Assembly (NCBI GenBank): GCA_034620365.1
Contig: JAQGEQ010000192.1
Span: 2,165,001 to 2,229,000 of the forward strand
Source of the DNA: Pegea sp. RAD2-039
Lineage: Eukaryota; Chordata; Thaliacea; Salpida; Salpidae
Length of the DNA: 64,000 nt
Direction: 5' to 3'
Both the position numbers and the translations under genes were made by a program. Below are positions 1 to 13,939 of the stretch, piece by piece. The notes below the pieces were generated by a model. That model was not told where the DNA came from and ran no database searches. It saw only the letters and a program-made list of their open reading frames with translations. How positions within the stretch are numbered: position 1 is the stretch's first letter; the number at the start of each line of letters is the position of its first letter.

Positions 1-3000
1 ACATTCAACGATTTTTTGAACTTAACATTAGTCGTAAACTTTATTATTTAACTTTTATCGAATAGGAAAGCTTGATAAAAGATGTTATTTTTCAATTAAA
101 TTATATGCTTATTACAACTAGCTTTTTGTTGATGCTTAATTTTAGCAATAAAGTTTACAAAGTATTGTAAATAAAACCTATTTACAACTTTAGAAATTGT
201 TCTTGCAATTTTTCTATGCACAGTATTAAGGATTAAAACAAAAGTGGATTTTTCTGTAAAATTATTGCTTTTTTTAGTTTAAGCAATAGCAATGGATGCT
301 AATTAAGCAAATTATATTTAGCTAAACTGTTGTTCAACAAATTATAAATGGATAATTCATTAAAACGGATATCCGTCTAATATAAATTAAACTTAATGTA
401 TTAAAATAAGAATAACTGTACAAAACAAAAACTATACTAGAGTTTAGAAAACAATTTTAAAAATCGATAATGTCTGTTTTGTGCTTGTCTGGCAACATGG
501 CAAGGAAGTTGATTTGTTTACAAGTGATATTGTTTTTACCGCGCGTAGAGCACAAAAACTAATAAAAAGCCAGTACTGCTCATTTGATTACTTGACCAGT
601 AAGGAAGCCTTCCTTAGAGATCAATTTTTTTCCGATTGTGCCTACGACTTTTTGATAATTACAAAATTACAACTAACGCCCAAGCATGTTTTTTATCTAT
701 TTTCTATGATAGTTATTAGCAAACAACTTTCATTTCACTAATAAACATGAAACGATAATCTTTTGTTGGTGTTGTTGAAATGCAAGTCGAATGACTGAAT
801 GGTAGCCAACTAACGCAATTTGATTAACAAAATATGCTTAAAGTTGCACAATTAGAGCTTTTCTACCTAGTTTTAAAGAAGTGTTATCTATTTATTCTCT
901 CAATAAGAATCAGATAAATTGATTAACGATTTGGTGAAAGCATATAAAATTTAAAACTAGTTTTTGTTTAAAAACATTCAGTTTTAAGAATTATACCGAA
1001 ATCAATTTTAAGTTTTTGCTTAAAATTAAAGAAAAACTGTTTGAAGTTCTGTAGACTTCTTAGATTTTTCAAATTTTTTCTCGACAAATTTATTTGAAAT
1101 ATTTCCTAAATTATTTTAAGTTTAAAAGACATTTTTTTCTTGAAGTTTCGACATTTCTGATAAACTCTGAATTTAATTATAAATTTCAAGTTAAAATTTC
1201 AGCACTTGAAATGTTTTAATATGGATTCTTTGATTTACTAATTTCAGGTTTATGAATTCTTGCTGAAAAATATTTACAACCACAAAATATTGTAGATAAT
1301 TGTTTTAATAAAAAGTTTTTAAAGCGAAAAAAACACAAAATATTTCAAATAGATTTTCTGATCTTGGTTTTTGGTGTTTTCTGTGAATGGTATTTTATTA
1401 CAAGCATGAACTCTGTAAAAAATGAAAAATAAGATTAACAATTTGTTCAATGAATAATAAGTAAACAGAAAAATAAAATTTGATGATTTTAAAAAATTTG
1501 TTGAAATAACTTTTTTACCTTTTTAAGTTCCACTTTGATTTTTAGCCAGTTTCTCTTTGATAATCAGCTTGAATTTTGTGATCAACTCTAAAACATTCTC
1601 TCTTCTACCTTCAGAATCCTTAAGAGGCTTAGAGTTTTCACAAATAAGACAAGATCAATTCTTGGAAGAACAGCTTCTTCCTCAAACTTTTTAAGTAGTA
1701 TTATTTTAAAGAAAGCCCAATGTTCATGTGATCTCATCACAATCCTTACATCTTCCTTATCTTTTTACTACAATTCTGGTCTGGCTATCCACAAATTACA
1801 AAATGAAAACATTTCATCAACAAAAACAAAATCGTCACAAAAGCAAGTGGCGACTAATAAAGAACATATTTTTGCAGTCTTTACATCGATCAACCAACAT
1901 CTACAGGACTGCCAACAAATCCATCAAACCATTTGCTGTCAGCAACATGCTTACAAGTCAAGCAGCAATTTCAACTACGCAGCAAGAATGATGCGCGGTC
2001 GAATTTATAAGGTTGCGTGTATGTGCGCTTGTGTGTGTGCGCGTGTGTGCGCTTGTGTGCATGTGCTTGTGTGTGTGTGCGCAAGTGTAGAAAGTGAAGA
2101 TAATAAGATCGGTTGCTAGAAACAGTGCACGTGCTTAATCGTGCTGCAGACATCTGTTGCTTAAGTTGAAGCACGTTTTTCGATTGTATGCTAGTAAGAG
2201 GAGTGGTCAGCCAAACTATTTTTTTTGATAGTTTTGCTGATAAAGCAGAAACGTGAACAAAGCCATTGTGGATAGCATATGTCAACATTTACAGAAATTT
2301 AAAAAAGATACAAAAAATTCGCAACTTGAAAAAATGTTATTAGATCTTTCAATGATTCATTTCTCCAATTAATAGATTCGATTATCAAAAAAAATCATGT
2401 AACAGCCACGCATCAATTTAATTGTCAGAGCAGATAAGTCATTGCTGTTCTCTAAGAGCATATGTCAGGAGGTTTATACGAGGTTAAGGTGCTAAGTTTA
2501 AGCTGGTTTGTTTTCATAAAAAAAAATCTCTAAAAAAGAGCAATTAAAGATGTATAAATGTATAAAGAGATTTTTAAAGATTAATTGTTTACTTTTTACA
2601 TCGAAATCGACTTTTGTTGATAGTGTTTTATTTAAACTTAACTTAATTGATTTACAAATTTATTTTTTAATGGCAATGATATTTAAAAACTGAAGTTTAT
2701 TTTACTAAAAATCAATCTGCACAAAATCGATGCAATTAAATTATTCATGAACTGAAAATTGTAAATATATGATTGTAAACACTTGGGTGTTGAAAGTCTA
2801 AAATTACAGTGATTAGAATCTCAAGTTTGATCAATTTTGATTCAGTATTCAAAATAACAAGTAGAAGTTTTGAAGTGAACAATTTTTAACTTACAAAAAC
2901 TAATCTTAATTATCTTCCCTCTTCTTTGTTTTTGTGTTTCTCATTTCTTAATTTTTTACACTAAAATATTTAACAAATTAAAAATATGAAAAAAGAAATA

Positions 3001-5859
3001 TAATCTTAAAATCATCTGAGGAGAAATGACCAGAAAACTCTAATTCATCTTATAGATTATATAGATTGAACTCAACCTGTCATTCAGTCACGTTGCACTT
3101 TATGGTTTTCATCAGGATAATTCATGAGCAACATAAATGCTAAAAAGATGGCGCCAATTAAAAATGGAATGAATGGCAGCAGTTTCTTTGCTCGATAAGA
3201 AGATCCTAATATTTTGTTGATAAGAAAATATGTTGATTGTCATAACTATACATGATAAATATTGTTTTTTAATCAAATTTTTGTTTATATCAGTTGATTC
3301 TGAACGATCAGGTTGTTGATGCACTAATTTTCTTCAACAATTATTTTTCAATTTTCTAATTCTACTTATATTCCAGTAAAGTTAAACAATTTAGCAGATT
3401 TTTTTCTCTATTTGTTTTCACTTATCTAATAATTACCTCAATAGCTCGTCAACAATTTTCGAAAAACAACCTTTTTACAAATACCGTATTTTGGGTCATT
3501 AAATCAGCAGCATGTGGCATCCTGTCTATGAGAGCATTACCACCTCAGTTAGCCTTGGTTTTTTTGTTTTCAACAAAGGTTTCGAGACTGAGTTATCACG
3601 TGATCAACTAAGTCATACGATGAAGTTTCTAGCAACGAGTGTTTATTTCTCTGCATAGTCATCATTACATATGAGACTAATCTTGTTAAACTCTCTTTTA
3701 AGCTGCAAGTAAGTTGTTGCTCACTGAAATACTATTGGCTAGTTTTTGATTGTAAATGAAGGTGTGTTTAAACTTTTCCTGCAAATAAACTTTTGTTTAA
3801 AACAAATAATCCTTAAAATTTCATTTATTAGTTAAGAAAAGAGAAAAAATCTGCCAGCTACTTTGAATTTTAAAACAACAATTTTGTTTTTGTAAAGTTT
3901 TATTTACATGTTACAAATATAACCACAGGAGATGTTATCTATTTACAAACAAGTTTTTTGTTTATAAATAGTTTTTGAAAATAGATTATGCAAATTCATC
4001 AAAAATAATCTAAAAAGTTGTTGTTCAAACCAACAAAAAAATTAACAACAAAAGTATTTTAACAATTAAATCTTGTAAAAACTGCTAATAGACATTTATC
4101 ATCTAATTTAAATTACCGATATTTTTCAAGAGCTTGATAGATTTAAATTTATAAATAAAAACACAATAAATCAAGTTATACTGATGCACAAATTGAATTT
4201 ATTATTCAATTAATTGTGAATACTAGCTCATCTAAACTTAGATTACGGTTGAAACCAACTAAAAGTACGTTTATATGTTACTATTAATTTGAAACATAAA
4301 GAAAACTAATTTTATTTTTTTGAATTGTTACGTTGAGAAATTATTTAAGTTTTTGTAAGATCATTTAATAAAATAATAATAAAAAATATTATGTTTGTGC
4401 AATGGCACAAAAGAAACTTTGATTTGCAGCACTTGCGACGTTAGTTGAAGTTTTAGGTGAAAAAAATCAGTTGGGTTGAAATTGAACTTGGTTTGGTGGG
4501 TGACACTCAGCCAACAATACCTGATGAAGACACGTAGAAAGAAATTTAAAGATAGTGCAATTAAGTGTCTGCCTGATACCAACTTTTACGATTGTTCAAA
4601 ATTATTCTAGATAAAAGGTAAATTTTGATAACAGAAAAGTTTCTAAAATCTTACATAATTGACATTAACATAAAACATTAATAAAAATTTGCTTTAAAAA
4701 CCTTAAAAAATGTTACAAAAATAATTACTTTGCATAAAATGTGTTTTATTCTACCAGCAACATCATAAAAACCAGTCTTCTTGCAACTTAAGCTGTTTCA
4801 CTTTAATGTGAGCTATGAACATAATTAAATGGACATACGTTATTCGATTGTTGGGCTTCTGCTAAATAGGCAGATATATAATAAGCCTATGCACTACAGA
4901 CTCTTGCAAATACAAGTGTGTTATTCTATTGCTTTTTTTAGAGATATTTATTTCATGTAAACAAGCTGTTATTCGACATTTTCATCACATTTATTTTGTA
5001 TCCATGCTATTTTAAATATCTACAAAAAAATCGTTAATAGCTGATAACTAAATAGCTAATGACATAAACTTTAAATTGGTCAAGTCAATTTTGTTGTACT
5101 ACTTTCAATTAATTAAAACTTTTATACATTAGTTTTTAGTCTTCTATCTTTTATTAAAGTAAAATATCATACATTGCTTAAAAAACTGAAAGTTTGCATT
5201 TCTTGAATAAAATCGTGCACTATGTACTTTGGTAGCCATAAAAGTGAATAAATCTACTAAATAGGCTAGCTCATGTAAATAGATTATATCTAAAGCTTAC
5301 AACAAATAGGACTCAACTGTTGGCTTGCACAATAGTAAATACCAACTGATTTGTATGCGCTCGCTTAAATCACTTGTAAATCTAATAAAACCTAATCTTT
5401 AAGTAGTTGATGCTTTATAGAATTGTCTACAGATTTTGATTTCATCTAATTGTATCTTTTTGATATACTTACAACTAATGATATTGTTAAAAGTAAAGAA
5501 AGTTATCACATGAAGAATTATCAACTGAAGTGACCTTTTTTGGATTTACACCGAAAATATTCATCTAAACAAAACCAATTCCAAGCTTTTCTATTCTAAG
5601 TACACTGAATGATTTTAGACGTTCATATATTTATATTAAACAAATTTGATTGAATTCTTTTTAGTACTCATCACAAGCAACTCTTCTTGTACTACTAAAC
5701 ATCATCTGAACTCAAACATCCAACATAAAATCAGAACGATTAAAAAAAAAAGAATAAAAAGTTTAATAACAAAGAGGAACAAATGCCAGCTAGCCAGCTA
5801 GCTAGATAGGAAGAAGAATCAAAAAGAAATAAGAAGAGTTTAAAGATTATTCTCCCAGA
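1..5859. other. AT-rich intergenic stretch with no confident gene
   Basis: No open frame here has recognisable protein similarity. Items seen: a TG-rich microsatellite near 2014-2088; a long ATG-less open frame at 1591-2119 (see findings); a short direct repeat of the word CAGCTAG near 5785-5808; and an AAGATGGCGCCAAT word near 3147. The last part should hold the 3' UTR of the minus-strand KAT5 gene, which ends at 5860. Short open frames such as 448-741 are of a length expected by chance in this much sequence. Confidence 0.6.
2014..2088. repeat. (TG)n-type microsatellite, interrupted by CG steps
   Basis: About 75 bases of alternating purine-pyrimidine made mostly of TG with interspersed CG, of the type gtgtgtgcgcgtgtgtgc. 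It is one of the longest simple alternating tracts in the window and can in principle adopt Z-form DNA. Both strands are open in several frames across it, which inflates overlapping open frames. Confidence 0.85.
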
Positions 5860-8564
<2,705 letters not shown>

Positions 8565-9091
8565 TTTGAACTTCAAAAACTTCTGGATTGAAACTGAAGT
8601 GTAAAATTGTTTACAAATTGCAATCAAACTTATAAAATCACCTCTGAAAAGGAAGATATTGAAACCTACTTTTGAAAATTACAGCCAAAGTTTTTGTAGT
8701 TAAGAGAAGATATCAAAGAATTAAAAGCAAAAAAGTCATGTCTTACTAGTCCCCAAACTTACATGATTTTTATAAATACAATTTAAATGTTTAAAAATAC
8801 AAATGTACAATTTAAATGATGTATTTACAAATCCGAATTTTTTTCTTACACAACCGTTCTGTTTGTATTATTAGTTTTTTTATATGTCTCCATTTATAAC
8901 CAATCAATACTTAATTATACATCGATTTCAATATAAAAACGAAAACAAATTTTAAAATTGTTAAAATCAAACTTATATTAACTGCAAACTCATAAGTAGT
9001 ACAAAAAATTCTAATCAAAAAGATGTGAACAAAATTTAGCTAAAATCTCAACAACATAAACTGTTGATACTCTTATTCAATTCCAAAATTA
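8565..9091. other. Gap between KAT5 start and HP1-like gene stop
   Basis: About 530 bases of A/T-rich sequence separate the KAT5 start codon from the stop codon of the HP1-like gene, which lies upstream on the same minus strand. It must hold the 5' UTR and promoter of KAT5 and the 3' UTR of the HP1-like gene. No clear TATA box or CpG cluster is visible. Confidence 0.5.
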
Positions 9092-11155
9092 TTATTTTTG
9101 CCATAACAGGCGTGATTCATGAAACTTGATGACCAGCTGTGGGTACTCAGCACTGATTTTACTAGCTAGATGATATTCTGTTCTGTCAGTTCCCTTTCGT
9201 TTAACAAGATATTTCAAAACACTTCCAAATTTAGAGGCATTAATAACTTGCACAATTTCTGTAAGTTCTTCAGCTTTGCCAACAGTAGCTTTTGGATTTT
9301 TGCTTAAGGCCTTTGAGTTTCTTTTTCTTTTCCGTTTTGGCTTACTAGCTTCATCTGGTGTTTGTTCATTGGTTGCCTTCGGTTCAATGTCCAAAACTTC
9401 AAAGTCAAGATGTTTTTTACTTGCTTTTCGTTTTCTATTACTTTTTTTCTTTTTGCTAACAGTAGTTTCAGCTTCATTAACTTCCATATCAACATCATCA
9501 ATTTTACCATTCACAAAATCATCATAATGAATATATTTTGGTTCACCCTCTTCTGTATCTTTACGAGAAGAATCATCATCAGTGTGATCATCATTCATCT
9601 TGTCATCATTTTTGATATTCTCATCATCATCATTCTTTTTATCACATTCAACTATAGATTCATTTGCATCTACACTACCACTATTCTTCTTATCTTTCAC
9701 TGAATCAGCATTTTTTTCAATCAATTTATCCTTCAAACCCTCTTCAGTAGATTCATTTTTTGTTTTGGATTCAGTAGATTCATTAGATGTCGAATCTTTT
9801 TTATCTGAAACTTCACTATGATCTGTATCTTTTTCAGTTTCTTTCTCATCGACATCTTCTTTCTCATCTACATCTTCTTTCTCATCCACAACCTCTTCTT
9901 TCTCATCTACATCTTCTTTCTCATCCACAACCTTTTCTTTCTCATCTACATCTTTATTACCGACAGCTTTGACTTCATCAACAGCTGCATCTTTTAAACT
10001 TTTTGTACCAGTTTTTATTGCTTCATCAGCTTCCTTTATAACATCATTATTTAAATTACCTTTATTTGAATCTTTTTTAGATTTTTCTGCTTCTGGATTA
10101 TCAGAAGTATTGTTGTCACTGGAAGAAACATTTTTTTCTTCACAATCTTTTTTCAAAGTTGGTTTTGTTTCCTCTTTAGTAGCTTGCTTACTTTGATTTG
10201 ATTTATTATCTACTACAGATTTACTTTTCTTCAACTTGCTTTTGTTACTTGACTTATTTCCAGTAAGTCTCTTCTCATATGCAGCAATTAGTTCATCACA
10301 CTGCAATGCCTCTTTTAAAATCCAAGCATCTGCTTTATTATCATCTTTCCATTTAACAAAATATCGAGCCTTTCCACGAACAACTTTTTTATCTAATACT
10401 TGCTCGATTTCTTCAGAGGTGTACTTATTCTCTTCTATTGAACAATCTGTAAAGCTTTTATTAACATTTAATTCTGTAAGAGAAATCGGCTTCTCAGTTT
10501 CAGTTTTAATATCAGTTTTTAAGGTTTCTTTCTCTGTATCCTTCTTACTTTTGGAACTGGTGACTGATTGTGAATTACCAGCATCAGAAGACTCATCATT
10601 TTCACTTGTTTGTGACATTTTCCACTTGACCTTGATCGGAGCTGACTTTTTAATCTTTTTTTTATCAGTCGACTTTTTTACTGAAGAGTCTTTCTTGTTG
10701 CTTTTACTTTTGTTTTTTTCATTCTTCAATTTTTCTTCATATTGAGAGATTAGGTCAGGACAAGAAGCCAGGTTAGATAATGGTTCCCAAGTGTTATCTT
10801 CATCAGGGTAATCTTTCCATTTCACATTATAAAACACCTTTCTGTTAGTCAATTTCTTTCCAACTATCTTCTCAACTTCCCATTCATTTTTCTCTTCTTC
10901 ACCTTCAACTTCTTCTTTTATATTTGTTGGCTTTTTGTCTTCAGAACCCTGATTTTCATAATTGCTGATGAGAATATGACAGCCAAGATTTTCAGCTGGT
11001 TCCCAAGTATTTGCATCAGCAGAATAATCTTTCCACTTCACCAGATATTCAACTTTCCCATCAGCTTCACGCTTATCTACAATCTCTTCAACATCCCATT
11101 CGCTGTCAGAGTCACGCTTTTGTATTTTTTTAGGAGTATTTTTAGTTCTTCCCAT
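9092..11155 (-). CDS. HP1-like protein with three chromodomains and a C-terminal chromoshadow domain
   Basis: A single uninterrupted frame; from the ATG at 11155 ([10 protein letters not shown]) it encodes 687 aa. The frame is open 24 nt further up to another ATG, but a likely 3' splice site (CCAG/AATGGG) falls just before 11155, so I chose this start. Chromodomain 1 spans about residues 19-70 ([17 protein letters not shown]), chromodomain 2 about 91-145 ([16 protein letters not shown]) and chromodomain 3 about 250-300 ([14 protein letters not shown]). A long Lys/Asp/Glu/Ser-rich linker with a repeated DEKE(D/E)V block follows, then basic clusters ([25 protein letters not shown]). The last ~60 residues match a chromoshadow domain ([15 protein letters not shown]; compare HP1 CPQIVIAFYEERLTW). 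Family knowledge: chromodomains bind methylated H3K9 and chromoshadow domains dimerise and bind PxVxL partners. Canonical HP1 has one chromodomain and about 200 aa, so this architecture is unusual. Nuclear heterochromatin role is inferred. Confidence 0.88.
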   Translation of the reverse strand: MGRTKNTPKKIQKRDSDSEWDVEEIVDKREADGKVEYLVKWKDYSADANTWEPAENLGCHILISNYENQGSEDKKPTNIKEEVEGEEEKNEWEVEKIVGKKLTNRKVFYNVKWKDYPDEDNTWEPLSNLASCPDLISQYEEKLKNEKNKSKSNKKDSSVKKSTDKKKIKKSAPIKVKWKMSQTSENDESSDAGNSQSVTSSKSKKDTEKETLKTDIKTETEKPISLTELNVNKSFTDCSIEENKYTSEEIEQVLDKKVVRGKARYFVKWKDDNKADAWILKEALQCDELIAAYEKRLTGNKSSNKSKLKKSKSVVDNKSNQSKQATKEETKPTLKKDCEEKNVSSSDNNTSDNPEAEKSKKDSNKGNLNNDVIKEADEAIKTGTKSLKDAAVDEVKAVGNKDVDEKEKVVDEKEDVDEKEEVVDEKEDVDEKEDVDEKETEKDTDHSEVSDKKDSTSNESTESKTKNESTEEGLKDKLIEKNADSVKDKKNSGSVDANESIVECDKKNDDDENIKNDDKMNDDHTDDDSSRKDTEEGEPKYIHYDDFVNGKIDDVDMEVNEAETTVSKKKKSNRKRKASKKHLDFEVLDIEPKATNEQTPDEASKPKRKRKRNSKALSKNPKATVGKAEELTEIVQVINASKFGSVLKYLVKRKGTDRTEYHLASKISAEYPQLVIKFHESRLLWQK
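9835..9962 (-). repeat. 18-bp-based repeat coding DEKE(D/E)V in the HP1-like linker
   Basis: Within the HP1-like reading frame the words GTCGATGAGAAAGAA / GTAGATGAGAAAGAA recur six or more times, giving VDEKE(D/E/K)V blocks. The repeat is in frame and lies between the third chromodomain and the basic clusters. It is likely a length-variable acidic spacer. Confidence 0.8.
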
Positions 11156-13862
11156 TCTGGTATCACCACTATAAAACATAATATATATATTTAAAAAAAT
11201 AATAATAATGAAATATATTAGTTAGAAAGAATTTTTTTATAATTATTTCACTTTTTATATTTAAAATATATCATTACTGATGTAAGTAAAAGAAATATAC
11301 CAGCAAAACAATAATAACAAAAGTAGCTATAAAATAAAAGGAGATATAAAGATATTAATTACTTTAGAAATATTACTTTATAATCTTCAATAATTACTAA
11401 TTTAACTAAGGATCATAAGTGTTCATTCATCTCTAAAAACTAACTAAATGTTTTATTAGCTCATAACCAATATAAATATAAGTTTCATATAATAACCATC
11501 AACTTTTCATGACAAATCATAAAACTTATTATTAACAAAGATGACTAAAAATTTTTCAACATATAATTTTAAAAAAATTATATAAAAACAGTTTAATATC
11601 TATTTAGAAGTGCAAACATATATTTTCTTAAATTAAAAGAAAATTTTTACCACAACAAATTTATATTATATGAACAAATTAAAACAAGTAATAATTTTTA
11701 TCATTTTTCATTTTATTATTTAATATATTTTTTAGATGAAAAATCATTAAAAAATGTTTCAAAACATTTTCAGAAATATAACTAATTAAGTAAATCATCA
11801 TAAAATAATTAATAATCTAATTCATTTATATATAACACAATTTGCAAATTGAATAGTTATTATAATAATAATATTTATTTAAAAAATTATAGCAACACAA
11901 TATAAATTCAATTTAGATATAAAATAATAAATATATATATAGATAAAAAACCTTAAAATACTATAGAATAACTATAAATATTTTTTAACTAAAAAAGACC
12001 CTCTAAATTATAAAATAATTAATTTTAGAACAAATTAAATTTAAAAATAATTAAAAATAAAAATTAAAGATAAATTCTGTTTAAATGAATAAATAAAATG
12101 ATTTTCAGTTATTAATTACAACATTTTTAAATTAAAAAGATTGAACTTAAAGAATGCTAAAACTAATGAATTTGTAAAAGTATATTATTAGTGTTATGCA
12201 AAATGTAATCTATAACATTTTAGTAATGTGAATGAAGTTGTTGTAGATGACAAATTATACAGCACTTATAGCAACCACAAAACAATTGGACTATATTGAG
12301 ATTGCAGTTTAGCATAAATTAATGTAGAAAAATAGGAACACAGCAAAGTAATGAAATAATAATATAAGCTATAAATCAAAAATTCAAAATAAGTGGAGAA
12401 AATGAATAAACTTGCAACATGGTATATAATAATATTAATTAAATAATATTTTTTAACCCATTTTCTATTAAAAGGTGATAAATTTGAAAAAGTAACAGAG
12501 TTGAGAAGATCTCAAACCATGGCTACCCTACCAAAAAATTTATAAGTTTGCTGGTATTATTAAGGTTGTTGAGTGGGTTAATTTTTAATGATAAACTTCT
12601 GAAGATGATCTTTAAAATTAAGATGAGAGATAATAATTTTAAATAATAGTAAAAAGTCAGCAAAAAGATTTCAATGTTGTAGGGATTTAATGCTAGAAGA
12701 AAAAGGTTTTATATATTTATTTAATAAAATATAGACATATTAAGATTATATTTGAACAGTTTAATACTTTGATTAAAAATTAATTGTTAAAAAATAATTT
12801 ACATATCATAAAAAAATTACTAGATTAATATAAATTCAAAACAAATTACTTCTAAAAATAAGAAAAATCATTATACAATGCATTTAAGCACAGAAATTTA
12901 AATATAAAGTATATATAAAAGAAAAAAACTTTTATAAATTAATTTTATGATTAAATTTAATAGATAATTTTTAAAAACGACTGAAAATCTTTGTTAATTA
13001 TAATCATCTTAAAATATCTTGTTTATGCGAAAAAATATATAACTTCTGGTAAAAAATAAAACTTTTTCAGTTATTAACAAAGTAAAAACATTAAATTAAT
13101 TAAGAAACAATAATAATAACTTTCATTGATGATAGTAAAATTCACATGAAATACATTTAGTAACATAAAGTATCAAATCCCAACGTATTCTTGAATAGAA
13201 CATGAGTATTATGAGAGATCTTAATTTAATAAGATTTGAACAAAATGGCGGTAAACAAAATTTACCGCATAAATGTGCTTATTGTTCAAAAAGTTCTATT
13301 AAGTTTAATGCTTTTTACTAGTTTACAAATTAATAATTTAAAAAAGATGCGCCAAAGGAAATCAAACGAGTTTAAATACGAAACTCAAATTTTTAACTAA
13401 GGCAACATATGGAAGCTAGATATTATATGATTGTAATACCTTAGTGGAAAAACAACTTCCTTGGTGGATATGTAATTTTCGTACGAAAACTTGTTTGTAC
13501 AAAATGTAATTTATTTCTACAAATAACAGAATACATTTTCTTTCACACTCTATTTAGTTTTTTATTGTTAGTTATAAAAGTACCATTGTCTTTTCCGTAA
13601 GCACTCGCAAATCGATAAACTTCATTGTCTCAAAGTTTAGCTCAAAGCTTTAGTTTAGTTTTTAAAACTAAAGTAAAATTTAAAAAATTAAAGAAATTAA
13701 TGTTCTATTGAGATTTTAGAAACGATTGTTATTTGAAAAAAATGTTCAATTGAAGAAATTAATCTTTAAAATGTTCATATAACAAATAACTACTAAGAAA
13801 TCATCTACCACAACTGGTCAGCATTTAAAAATGCATTATTATAATTATTATTATAAAAACTT
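11156..13862. other. Very AT-rich intergenic stretch upstream of the HP1-like gene
   Basis: Mostly A/T homopolymer-like sequence with no open frame of note and no protein similarity. It should contain the promoter of the HP1-like gene and possibly 5' exons of RBMX. The only non-AT element that stands out is the AAAATGGCGG word inside a perfect inverted repeat at 13248-13268. Confidence 0.5.
13241..13268 (+). promoter_or_regulatory. AAAATGGCGG word inside a perfect 8-bp inverted repeat
   Basis: GCGGTAAA at 13248-13255 and TTTACCGC at 13261-13268 are exact reverse complements separated by CAAAA. The left arm overlaps AAAATGGCGG, which resembles the YY1 core often found at animal transcription starts. 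The surrounding 2 kb is almost free of CG dinucleotides. A small frame of about 50 codons starts at this ATG but shows nothing recognisable. Function is inference only; it could mark an upstream RBMX promoter. Confidence 0.25.
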
Positions 13863-13939
13863 ATTACAGTTCTCGCGGCGCTGGAGGCGTTGATGTCGCG
13901 CGGGATCCATATGGTGAGGGTGATGATGAAGTACCAGAG
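13863..13939 (+). pseudogene. Orphan exon-like duplicate of part of the RBMX-like coding sequence
   Basis: About 76 bases align without gaps to the RBMX-like exon at about 17101-17177, with roughly 12 differences (about 84% identity). The homologous frame reads YSSRGAGGVDVARDPYGEGD here against YSSRGAGGFDVERASYGDDF in the gene. The GC-rich block is isolated in AT-rich DNA. It is bounded on the left by TTATTACAG and on the right by GTATCTGTG, so it looks like an exon with splice sites although the parent region has no intron there. It may be a relic of an RBMX paralogue, or a live alternative exon. See findings. Confidence 0.7.

Noticed and set aside
448-741. Open frame of about 97 codons near the left edge
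   Set aside because: No similarity, no convincing splice sites and no in-frame ATG near its start. A few such frames are expected by chance in 64 kb of this composition.
10236-10745. 169-codon plus-strand frame opposite the HP1-like gene
   Set aside because: Antisense shadow of the Lys/Ser/Asp-rich linker; its Phe/Leu/Ser content is what the complement of that linker gives.
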